From Pseudomonas sputi (GTDB taxonomy: Bacteria > Pseudomonadota > Gammaproteobacteria > Pseudomonadales > Pseudomonadaceae): a DNA stretch of 64,000 bases. Made by a program: the position numbers and the translations under genes. The first letter of the stretch is position 1, and each line of letters opens with the position of its first letter. The notes under the pieces were generated by a model. That model worked only from the letters and a program-made list of their open reading frames with translations. It ran no database searches and had not been told where the DNA came from. The stretch spans positions 155,066 to 219,065 of the forward strand of contig NZ_BQHI01000009.1 of NCBI RefSeq assembly GCF_021603585.1, read 5' to 3'. Positions 8,820 through 15,538 of the stretch are shown here, piece after piece.

Positions 8820-9470
8820 TCAGACAGGTAACGCTTCGCGTTCAGGATTCCACAATCGCTCAATCGCCCAGAGCGGCTGATTTCCTTGGAAAGTACGTAT
8901 GGCCGAAATGTAAGCGTCGTACGTGGTGCGATCAAACGTTGTCCAAGTTTTACTCATGTCCTTCGCAGTTTGGAGCTCTTCACGAAAGACTCGAAGGTCG
9001 CTTTCCTGGTCAATCGCGTCCGAGGAGTCCAATGCCTTCAAAAGCACTGCATCAAGTGGTGGGTGCATTGCCTTCACGTGTGGATGGTCATGGTAACCAG
9101 CGCAGACGATCTTCAATTTCAAGTACATGTTTACAAGCTTTTGTGCCCGGCCGTAGGTGCACACTAATGCCTTGCGAACATCCGGTTCACCTTTGGCGCG
9201 CTTCGTGTAGTAGAGACCTTTGGAAGCATCAATCACCGCTTGAATTCGCTGGTGAATAAACTCATTCATTTCATCGGGAGGCGGCAGTTGATCTGCTGTG
9301 TTGATGGCTCCCAAACCAGATTTTTCTATCAGGTGTTTTGCCACCGCAATTGTGTGGCCAGGCCCTTGCCGAGAGTAGGCTCGGCCAGCGCCCCAAACAG
9401 CTACACGGTGGCGGTGCTCATGAATGTCATACATGCTCAGCTTTCCCAATTTTGATCGAAGTGTTGCCAT
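8820..9470 (-). CDS. Conserved-looking hypothetical protein, 216 aa
   Basis: A soluble helical protein. The N-terminus has HRHRVAVWGAGRAYSRQG (residues 19-36); the middle has CTYGRAQKLVNMYLKLK (about residues 104-120), followed by HPPLDAVLLKAL. These two blocks are reminiscent of a widespread uncharacterised family near restriction and defence genes, but I recall this only loosely and give no name. The start is uncertain: ATG 9,470 has no clear ribosome site, and an internal ATG about 36 bases later is possible. The HTH gene lies 45 bp upstream on the same strand, so the two are probably cotranscribed under the operator-like repeats at 9,984-10,048. Confidence 0.55.
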   Translation of the reverse strand: MATLRSKLGKLSMYDIHEHRHRVAVWGAGRAYSRQGPGHTIAVAKHLIEKSGLGAINTADQLPPPDEMNEFIHQRIQAVIDASKGLYYTKRAKGEPDVRKALVCTYGRAQKLVNMYLKLKIVCAGYHDHPHVKAMHPPLDAVLLKALDSSDAIDQESDLRVFREELQTAKDMSKTWTTFDRTTYDAYISAIRTFQGNQPLWAIERLWNPEREALPV

Positions 9471-9515
9471 ACCTACGCTGAGAGTAGGTTCCTTACTCCC
9501 GACGCTTTCGCTGGC

Positions 9516-9962
9516 CTATTTGATTCGCAATTCGAAGTTAACCAATCCGTCTCTGGATTCGAGCCTGGTGATTTCGCAGGTCTCCAAGGCTACTCCCGAC
9601 AGGCGTTGCAGGCTGGTTCTGAGCTCTTTCTCGATGTCACCTAAAGTGAGCGCACGCATAGCTTCAGCGAATGAGCTTGCGATCACAGGGGACTGTTCGA
9701 TTGCAACACCTCTACTCTCAGACTGCTCAGCTAACGAGCGTGCGTATTGGATCAGTGGTGCGAGGCGTGCTTTCTGCCCGCTGTCCAAACTCACCCAGCG
9801 CTGTATTCCAGCAACGCTACATTGGCTAATTTCGGCAATTCGCGACTGAGGAAATCCGGTTTTTTCTTGGATCGCCGAAATCAACGCCCGAGTCCCCTTG
9901 ATTGTTTTACCGTCTTGCGAGGTTTTAAGCTTATCGATAGCTGCACTGAGATTCGATTGCAT
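9516..9962 (-). CDS. Helix-turn-helix protein
   Basis: A 148-aa protein. Residues about 20-65 (ALISAIQEKTGFPQSRIAEI, then SQCSVAGIQRWVS) look like a helix-turn-helix that reads DNA or senses a partner. The C-terminal half (DIEKELRTSLQRLSG, then VNFELRIK) is a small alpha/beta domain. I chose ATG 9,962; a GTG three codons earlier is also possible. The gene is first of a probable two-gene unit with 8,820-9,470. Repeats directly upstream suggest autoregulation. A regulator-plus-effector module such as toxin-antitoxin is one reading, unproven. Confidence 0.55.
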   Translation of the reverse strand: MQSNLSAAIDKLKTSQDGKTIKGTRALISAIQEKTGFPQSRIAEISQCSVAGIQRWVSLDSGQKARLAPLIQYARSLAEQSESRGVAIEQSPVIASSFAEAMRALTLGDIEKELRTSLQRLSGVALETCEITRLESRDGLVNFELRIK

Positions 9963-9983
9963 GCAAATCACTCTATGCTGTGT

Positions 9984-10048
9984 GTAGGTTTTGAGTAAGC
10001 CTACAGTATGCTTAGTTATGAGGTCAAGTCATCATATGCTTAGGTATG
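9984..10048 (-). promoter_or_regulatory. Operator-like repeats upstream of the HTH gene
   Basis: TATGCTTAGTTATG (10,007-10,020) recurs as TATGCTTAGGTATG (10,035-10,048), 13 of 14 bases identical and 28 bp apart. Nearby, TAAGC (9,996-10,000) is inverted as GCTTA (10,010-10,014), and GTAGG (9,984-9,988) as CCTAC (10,000-10,004). They sit 20-85 bp before the HTH start, where a repressor would act. Confidence 0.5.
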
Positions 10049-10170
10049 TTGTACGTATGTTATTTTGAGGGGGCAAACGGGGCTCGGCTTGCTGATACGC
10101 TGACCATCAGACAGTGGCAAGCACAGCTGGAAATCAGGAGAGGGGGGGGATAAGGCGCTACGAGTGCAAT

Positions 10171-10572
10171 CTATTCAGCGAAGCAGAATTCAACTTGCTG
10201 AGAAGTCGTCGACGAGCGATTCCTTGAGGGCTCAGTAGAGGGGCGCGGCACTTGCAGCACGTCAGACGGAATGTCCAAATCCCTGAGAACTCCAGCCTGG
10301 GCTAGATCCGCCAGTTCTTCTTGGGTACGACGCAGCAGCGCGCTAACTGACTGCCCTGACTCTGCGCAGAGAGTGATGGCCACGAGAGTGAGAGGGTTCA
10401 CATTCAGCGGGCCACTCAGGGCAGTAATCATCTCCAGCGTGGGGCTTGACTGAGCTCGCTCCAATTTCGAGACGTATGTTCGACTGCTGACTTCGGCAAG
10501 GTTTCTCTGAGTCAACCCCTTGCCGGCGCGCATTGCTTTAAGCACAGAAGCAAAAGCAATTTTAAGCGACAT
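10171..10572 (-). CDS. XRE-family transcriptional regulator
   Basis: A 133-aa protein. Residues 8-65 form a classic Cro/CI helix-turn-helix: LKAMRAGKGLTQRNLAEV, then SRTYVSKLERAQSSPTLEM. A linker helix follows (SALLRRTQEELADLAQ) with a proline/serine-rich tail. AGGAA seven bases upstream fixes ATG 10,572; the GTG at 10,578 would be too close to it. No obvious partner gene: the stretch upstream is non-coding and contains the 20-bp inverted repeat at 10,782-10,846, a possible but unproven target. Confidence 0.75.
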   Translation of the reverse strand: MSLKIAFASVLKAMRAGKGLTQRNLAEVSSRTYVSKLERAQSSPTLEMITALSGPLNVNPLTLVAITLCAESGQSVSALLRRTQEELADLAQAGVLRDLDIPSDVLQVPRPSTEPSRNRSSTTSQQVEFCFAE

Positions 10573-10781
10573 AAACACGTTCCTGATTTTGAGCCAGTCA
10601 ATTCGAGCGGTGCGTTGGAGGAGGGCATTCTAGACGATTAAGCACAGCGTTTTCTGCGCTCGTTGTGACTGATTTCATGCTCCACAATATGATCTGTGTT
10701 GGCCGAGTTTAACTATCCGTCTTCATTGAGCAGTCGGTCGCTTCTGACCGGCGAACGGCTCCAGCAGCTAGCAATCAATGG

Positions 10782-10846
10782 TCTGTAACGTAGTTTTGTG
10801 CTTTGTAACTCTGCTTACGTTACAGCGCACAAAACTACGTTACAGA
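10782..10846. repeat. Perfect 20-bp inverted repeat with inner half-sites
   Basis: TCTGTAACGTAGTTTTGTGC (10,782-10,801) is repeated exactly in inverted orientation at 10,827-10,846, with 25 bp between. Four copies of a seven-base half-site are arranged symmetrically: TGTAACG (10,784-10,790), TGTAACT (10,804-10,810), CGTTACA (10,818-10,824) and CGTTACA (10,838-10,844). This looks like a binding array for a dimeric protein such as a repressor, recombinase or partition protein. It lacks a T run, so it is not a terminator. Confidence 0.75.
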
Positions 10847-10872
10847 TCTCAGAAGGCGAGGCGGGGCGAAGG

Positions 10873-10970
10873 CAAGCGGAACGCGCAGGCGTGAGGATGG
10901 ACGCCCGCAGGGCCAAGACTTGCGCCTCGCGCCAAGGCTTGGTTCACGACAGCCATCCCCGAGCAGGGGC
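10873..10970 (+). repeat. GC-rich repeat element, copy A
   Basis: Bases 10,873-10,919 match 13,738-13,784 at 42 of 47 positions, and 10,931-10,960 match 13,797-13,826 at 26 of 30, same order and orientation. It contains small hairpins (GCCCGCAGGGC; CCCC-GAGCA-GGGG near 10,957-10,969). It is GC-rich inside AT-rich island DNA. It could be a structured RNA or a dispersed intergenic repeat; coding potential is poor. Confidence 0.6.
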
Positions 10971-11040
10971 TCGCCCAAAACCATGACCGCCTTTCTACCA
11001 GAAATTTACCAGAGGCCCTCAATCAGTGTGCGAAGGTGGA

Positions 11041-11352
11041 TTAGATATAGCGAAGCAACTCCTCTAATTGGCGATGTTCGCTAGGAGAAAGGAGCTCGAT
11101 GGGATCTGAAACGTCCCGGGAGGAGAAATCGTATTTCCGGCCATCAGGGCTGTAACAGCTGTCGCAGTAATCCAAAGAGCCGCAGTCGTTGTAAAGCGTG
11201 ATAACCCAGCCATCTACGTCGACGGTCATCAATCCACAGTAAATTTCATCCCATGCAGCTTTGGTAACTCGCCGAGTCGGTCGTGCCTGGGCAGCAGCTT
11301 CTCGCAGTATTTGGTAGACCTCTCGAGCTGTAAGCATTTTTGCATCTGGCAC
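11041..11352 (-). CDS. Conserved Pseudomonas hypothetical protein (DUF7693-like)
   Basis: A 103-aa protein beginning with a helix (MLTAREVYQILREAA), then WDEIYCGLMTVDVDGWVITL and a cysteine cluster DYCDSCYSPDGRKYDF, ending SPSEHRQLEELLRYI. I recall a Pseudomonas-wide family of this length and pattern (labelled DUF7693, I believe), function unknown. The two cysteines could bind metal. The start used is GTG 11,352, weakly supported by GAGA seven bases upstream; ATG 11,337 is the alternative. It stands alone on the minus strand. Confidence 0.6.
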   Translation of the reverse strand: MPDAKMLTAREVYQILREAAAQARPTRRVTKAAWDEIYCGLMTVDVDGWVITLYNDCGSLDYCDSCYSPDGRKYDFSSRDVSDPIELLSPSEHRQLEELLRYI

Positions 11353-11768
11353 GGCAATTCTCTTAAAACGGGGGTTAAATCAGTGGCGCTCTATTGATTC
11401 AGATTGTGAAGCCATGGTGATTTTGCGCCAAGAAATATCGAGTCAACTCTCGCGGGGCTGTGGCGTAGAAACGGGGATCGGGAGCATCTCTAGCGGGAGG
11501 CGCTTCGCAGAACGATGATTCAATTTGCCCGGCGGCCTTGGTACAGTGCATGCCCAATCGCAGCACAATATTGATCGCACCTGCGGCCTATTCAAATCAT
11601 CGAAAGTCTCACGTTGAACGACTCCCGACCGGCCCATACCCTTGCTATCGCACGGATCAATATTTCTGGCCGACATTAGGTTTGCCCGTTCGTAGGCAAG
11701 ACATCGTGATGGCTAAAAGGCTAGAATTTTGAGACTTGCGGCTTTCTTTTGAATCAACAGGGAGAACC
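11353..11768. other. Divergent intergenic region, nothing recognised
   Basis: About 415 bases between divergent genes. It should hold the promoter of the UPF0174 pair. I see no clear sigma-70 match, repeat or RNA. Confidence 0.4.
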
Positions 11769-12464
11769 ATGACAACCGTCGTTCCGCGAGACCTTCCACT
11801 GGTCGATCTGCTATCGAATGCTTCATCTGCTGATCTCAATGTCTTGGCCGATCTCATCACGGATAATGAGAAGGGAAGGGTAGCCCTGGACAGTAAGGTC
11901 AAGATTACGATCCGGAATCATCGTGCGAAAGGTTCCCTCGGTTCTATACCCGATGTGTTGGAAGCTGAGATTCGTGCGTTTGGAAGCAACAGCATCGCCA
12001 ATATGTTTAGGTCGAGTGGCGTCAGTTATCTGGAATTGGCCACCGATGTGGCGAAAAATCTCGACGGAAAACCGACTGCCTCGCATGACATCTTTGATAT
12101 AGAAGAGCTTGTCATGCGACAGGCGCTGAGCCAGATCAAAGGTATAAAGACTTACTCAAGTCATGCAGAACTATTGCATCAGGTTGCGCAGGTTGTGAAG
12201 ACGTTGGTTTCCTCCGCTAGCAAATTTGGCAGTATCGCTGCAACTGGAGGCGCAGCTGCAGCATCGAGCGCGGTTGGTAGTCGCTTGGTAGGGCTAGTCG
12301 CGCCACCGCTGGCAGTGTTAGCAGCCGGCGTTACCATTTACCAAGTGACCTCGCCCGCATTTCGCATTACCGTCCCGGCGGTGCTTCAAATCGCCAGAAT
12401 CCGTCGAATTCGGTATGAAGCCGACTTTGCCGCTTATCAAGAGGAACTGCGCTCATGCCTATAA
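11769..12464 (+). CDS. UPF0174 / YaaW-like protein
   Basis: A 231-aa protein similar in layout to E. coli YaaW. LADLITDNEKGRVALDSK (residues about 25-42) matches the YaaW LLTHNEKGKTRL block, FGSNSIANMFRSSG (about 75-90) matches FGGDSIANKLRGHG, and AFRITVPAVLQIARIRRIR (about 198-216) matches AYRVTIPAVLQIACLRRM. Between them lies an Ala/Gly-rich, moderately hydrophobic stretch (TGGAAAASSAVGSRL, then VAPPLAVLAAGVTIY) that could insert in a membrane. Function is unknown in any species, as far as I know. GGGAG five bases upstream fixes ATG 11,769. It overlaps the next gene by ten bases, so the two are almost certainly cotranslated. Confidence 0.75.
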   Translation: MTTVVPRDLPLVDLLSNASSADLNVLADLITDNEKGRVALDSKVKITIRNHRAKGSLGSIPDVLEAEIRAFGSNSIANMFRSSGVSYLELATDVAKNLDGKPTASHDIFDIEELVMRQALSQIKGIKTYSSHAELLHQVAQVVKTLVSSASKFGSIAATGGAAAASSAVGSRLVGLVAPPLAVLAAGVTIYQVTSPAFRITVPAVLQIARIRRIRYEADFAAYQEELRSCL

Positions 12465-13423
12465 ACGCTGACGCATTGGTGCGATCGCTGCCAGATTTAC
12501 CAGACGTGCTAGCCAAGATTCAAAGTGGTTTATACCGCTTGTACGGTGGAGTAGTTAGGTATGCCCCGAATACCGGAAAAGGCGGGCAGATCGTAGGGCA
12601 CTTGCTATTCCCAGGTGATAGTCAGCTAACTCAGGAGCGTCTACAGCAGCTTCAAGCAACGCTATCCAAGGGCCTCGAATCGCTTGAAAGCGGAATGGGC
12701 CACCTGCAACAAAGTATGGGCGTACTCCAAGGTTTGCAGTCAGCCAACGTTGTTATGACTGGATTGAATTTGGCGGTTACCACCGCGGGATTCGTGATCG
12801 TTTGTAAAAAACTCGACGGTATTAGCGAGCTGATACATGCTCAGTCGCATGCCATTAATCAGACCTTGCAGATCGTGGGCGACCTTCATGACCGTGGTTT
12901 CATGATGGATAAGGCTCAGTTTTGGGCGTTGACTCAGACCGCACGCCAGTATTGCGAGATGGGAGAAGTCGAACAACTGAAGGGCCTCATTGCACCCTTG
13001 CACAAGGAATATCAGTTCACCAAGCTCGTTTTGGAGAGGCATGCGTCAATCGGTGCGAGTAGCGTCGAGCGCCTCAATGAGATTGGTTTGCTCCAAGATC
13101 GCCTGATCAACTTGGGTCTGCTGACGGCGCACGTTCAAATGAGAATTGGAGCATTCAAATACAGCCATGAGTGTGTATCACGGCTTGAGAGTGACCTGAT
13201 ATCGCTTAATACTCGACGCATAGAAATCCTCACCAATGATCGCAACGTCGCATCAAATATTGACCACAAACAATTCGAGGATCTGCGTAGTTTTCTGCGG
13301 CAAGGTAAGAATGTGTTGCCAGCGCTTACCTACCAAGCTGACGTGATCGAATTGGAGAGCCGTAATCCTGGCTTGCTCGAGCGCGCGTATGAGTCAAAGG
13401 AAATCTTGCTGGTCGCAGCTTGA
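12455..13423 (+). CDS. Coiled-coil protein with a central hydrophobic helix, partner of the UPF0174 protein
   Basis: A 322-aa protein of no named family. Layout: an N-terminal domain (residues 1-55, ending GGQIVGHLLFPGDS), a coiled coil (about 60-100, LQQLQATLSKGLESLESG), a hydrophobic segment (about 105-125, VVMTGLNLAVTTAGFVIVCK), then long helical stretches to the end with no further membrane segment. Helix - hydrophobic hairpin - helix is the general build of alpha-helical pore-forming or membrane-remodelling proteins, but I cannot assign it to one. Its start lies within the last ten bases of the UPF0174 gene. A 9-bp hairpin (13,484-13,507) follows the gene. Confidence 0.6.
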   Translation: MPINADALVRSLPDLPDVLAKIQSGLYRLYGGVVRYAPNTGKGGQIVGHLLFPGDSQLTQERLQQLQATLSKGLESLESGMGHLQQSMGVLQGLQSANVVMTGLNLAVTTAGFVIVCKKLDGISELIHAQSHAINQTLQIVGDLHDRGFMMDKAQFWALTQTARQYCEMGEVEQLKGLIAPLHKEYQFTKLVLERHASIGASSVERLNEIGLLQDRLINLGLLTAHVQMRIGAFKYSHECVSRLESDLISLNTRRIEILTNDRNVASNIDHKQFEDLRSFLRQGKNVLPALTYQADVIELESRNPGLLERAYESKEILLVAA

Positions 13424-13483
13424 TCTGTCCGTCTAGATGCGGAATGAGGATTGATGCTAACCCTGTTCTGAGAAGAATGATCA

Positions 13484-13507
13484 ATGCTCGCAGTATCTTG
13501 CGAGCAT
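13484..13507. terminator. Hairpin downstream of the UPF0174 pair
   Basis: ATGCTCGCA (13,484-13,492) pairs perfectly with TGCGAGCAT (13,499-13,507) across six bases. No T run follows, so terminator function is uncertain. Confidence 0.4.
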
Positions 13508-13737
13508 CGCACATCGAAAGGATTGTCGAGTTAGCTTCTGAGAGGCGGTTAGTCGCACCAGGAGCATAAGCAACGCGTCATGGATATGACGAACTTCCTG
13601 ATGGTTGATATCGGTAGCTTGTCTTTTCAATCAAACAATTACTCCACTATGGCTTCTTCCATTTATTGAAGGATGAATCAAACGCTGTCGATATTTGCTA
13701 AAGCTCCATAGCGAAGGGGGAGGCAGTTGTACAGCAG

Positions 13738-13836
13738 CAAGCGGAGCGCGCAGGCGTGAGGATGAAAGCCCGGAGGGCCGAGACGCAGACGCTCGCGTCA
13801 AGGCTCGGTTTACGACAGCCGTCCCCTGTAGGGGCA
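13738..13836 (+). repeat. GC-rich repeat element, copy B
   Basis: Second copy of the element at 10,873-10,970, same orientation (42/47 and 26/30 identity over the two blocks). It lies between the ends of two convergent genes. The hairpin-forming runs are kept although bases differ (CCCC-TGTA-GGGG at about 13,823-13,834 in place of CCCC-GAGCA-GGGG). The rest of the 13,424-13,852 gap shows only the hairpin at 13,484. Confidence 0.6.
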
Positions 13837-13852
13837 CGCACGAAACAGTATC

Positions 13853-14323
13853 CTAAAGACCCAACTCAGATTCCAGGCGCGTACCTCGCAAATGCTTAGG
13901 TACAGATTTCACCGGAATCCAATCCAACGCTGCTCTCGTCATCTCGTGCCAAATATCTGATTGGATTGACAACCGATTATCGTACGCACCGATTGCTTTA
14001 TATTGTTTAAGTACCTGCTTGATAACCCTAATGACACCCCTAGGATACCGTCCACGACATTGCGCGTCCGATATCGGCACATAATGGTAGCAGCCATATG
14101 TTTGCGCATTTCTTTTCGCCAGAACGGCCAGTTTTGCTCGTAGCGCTTTCTTGTTCATTGTCGTCCCTACTGACCACCAAATTACCTCAACGTCGTCCAG
14201 ATCCATTTCTTCTGGCGGGTAATCTCCATAGTTGTCAAGGTCGTCGCACGGTAACGGTCGATTCGGTGCCGGACGTGGCCGTGATGGTAAACCCTTGTTC
14301 GAACTACTATTCGATATGCTCAT
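13853..14323 (-). CDS. Hypothetical protein, 156 aa
   Basis: Not recognised. The first 45 residues are proline-rich and acidic, likely disordered (DNYGDYPPEEMDLDDVEVIW). The rest is a basic helical domain (MNKKALRAKLAVLAKRNAQT, then RGVIRVIKQVLKQYKAIG). The gene is AT-rich like its surroundings. It is divergent from the small secreted protein at 14,524. The start is the first ATG of the frame, with no strong ribosome site. Confidence 0.5.
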   Translation of the reverse strand: MSISNSSSNKGLPSRPRPAPNRPLPCDDLDNYGDYPPEEMDLDDVEVIWWSVGTTMNKKALRAKLAVLAKRNAQTYGCYHYVPISDAQCRGRYPRGVIRVIKQVLKQYKAIGAYDNRLSIQSDIWHEMTRAALDWIPVKSVPKHLRGTRLESELGL

Positions 14324-14523
14324 ATATCATTACGCTCAACGGATGAGGATATTATTTCCTGGCAAACCTTGCAGGTATTGTTTATTAGTATCTGGTTCGG
14401 CGCGCGACTTTGCAACATTCATGATTTCCGGTAGGATAAATAGATAGTGTGTATTTAGCCAACAAAGCTTATTGCACGATATAGATGACACAACCTACCT
14501 TTCTATTAATACAGCGGAATCAT

Positions 14524-14853
14524 ATGCGGATATTGAATTTGGTACTGGTGGCGCTTACGGCAGCCATCGTGACCTTACCAGCGCAAGCGAAAAATCTTAC
14601 CAAGAATGAAATTGAAGTTTGCAAATGGGGAGCAGGGGTCGCGGGCTCTGCGCAACAATCCAAGCTTTCGGGTGTCACATTGTACAGCGCGAAGAATAAT
14701 CTGAAAAAACGCACATATTCTAAGCCATGGATGCCAAAGATGGCGTTAGGAATAACCGAGCAAACCTACAAAAGTAAATCAAGATTGAAACCTGCTGCCG
14801 TCAAGAACACGTATTACCAAGGATGCGTCAAGCATGAATTGGCCAAAAAATAG
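14524..14853 (+). CDS. Small secreted protein, paralogue of 48,113-48,442
   Basis: A 109-aa protein with a signal peptide (RILNLVLVALTAAIVTLPAQA, cleaved after AQA), so periplasmic or secreted. The mature part has one Cys near each end (CKW, GCVKHELAKK), a likely disulphide, and the blocks SAQQSKLSGVTLYSAK and GITEQTYKSKSRLKPAAVK. An equally long relative lies in the core at 48,113 with the same blocks, so this island copy is a diverged paralogue. ATG 14,524 is chosen because the signal peptide starts there; GCGGAA lies about five bases upstream. Function is unknown. Confidence 0.75.
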   Translation: MRILNLVLVALTAAIVTLPAQAKNLTKNEIEVCKWGAGVAGSAQQSKLSGVTLYSAKNNLKKRTYSKPWMPKMALGITEQTYKSKSRLKPAAVKNTYYQGCVKHELAKK

Positions 14854-14962
14854 GAGCAGGTTGGCCAAGATGATTAGCACGCTTGCAGCAATATTGATCA
14901 AATGACGCATAGCATATGATAAGCGCTTGTAGGGTAGGGTGCCGCTCTCTATCACACTTGAA

Positions 14963-15538
14963 TCATTTTTCTTTCTTGGTATTAAGCATTTTCATCATCT
15001 GGCGAAGCTGTTTTGAGAGTTCAGCATTTCTGTGCTGTAAATCTGCGTTTTCTGCTTTGAGGTGTTCAATTGTCACGATCAATGTTTTATGGCTATCCAC
15101 CATTTGATTCTCGATAGCAGCTGCGAGAGCATCAGCAAGCTTCAGATTGGAAAGCCTTTCGATTTCTTGAGCTTGCGTGCGTGATTCATTCTGAATCTGA
15201 CGTTTTGTCAGCTTTCTACCTGTTGCGTACCGCCTTGCAGCACAACTGTCCCACAATTGTTCTAAAGCAACATTGTGTTGAGATATCAGTTCATGGATCT
15301 CGGGTTGCCTCCTTTTATTCAGCAAACTGTCGTGGACATTGCCTGCTTTAGCTATGTCCCGAGCAACAATCTTTCGTTTGTTCAATCTGAGATTTGCTCC
15401 TGCCTCAATCTCAGACTTGATGTGCTCATAAGCCTTGCAAACAGCCTGGTAGAGGTTTCGCTTCGTGTCCGAGGTTACCCATTCGGGTTCCTCGGTCGGC
15501 TTCGCAGCATTGGAATAATTACCAAGGCTAAATCTCAT
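14963..15538 (-). CDS. ginD: GinD, small accessory protein of GInt recombination
   Basis: A 191-aa basic protein and the last gene of the gin operon. Residues 50-90 (LNKRKIVARDIAKAGNVHDS, then LLNKRRQPEIHEL) fit a helix-turn-helix that could bind DNA at the island ends. Residues 150-185 are a leucine/asparagine coiled coil (HLKAENADLQHRNAELSKQL). In GInts, GinD is a small protein with a predicted DNA-binding helical motif, needed with the three integrases for integration and excision. Its ATGA start overlaps the ginC stop by four bases, so they are translationally coupled. The assignment rests mainly on position and size. Confidence 0.75.
   Translation of the reverse strand: MRFSLGNYSNAAKPTEEPEWVTSDTKRNLYQAVCKAYEHIKSEIEAGANLRLNKRKIVARDIAKAGNVHDSLLNKRRQPEIHELISQHNVALEQLWDSCAARRYATGRKLTKRQIQNESRTQAQEIERLSNLKLADALAAAIENQMVDSHKTLIVTIEHLKAENADLQHRNAELSKQLRQMMKMLNTKKEK

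Larger units (their letters stand above)
10573..11040. other. Gene-free stretch holding an inverted-repeat array and a GC-rich repeat element
   Basis: No supported gene. It contains the symmetrical array at 10,782-10,846 and copy A of the repeat element at 10,873-10,970, described separately. Confidence 0.6.

Noticed and set aside
10798-10986. Small open frame starting inside the inverted repeat
   Set aside because: It is made of the repeat arm and the GC-rich element, has no ribosome site, and the two copies of the element do not keep a frame.
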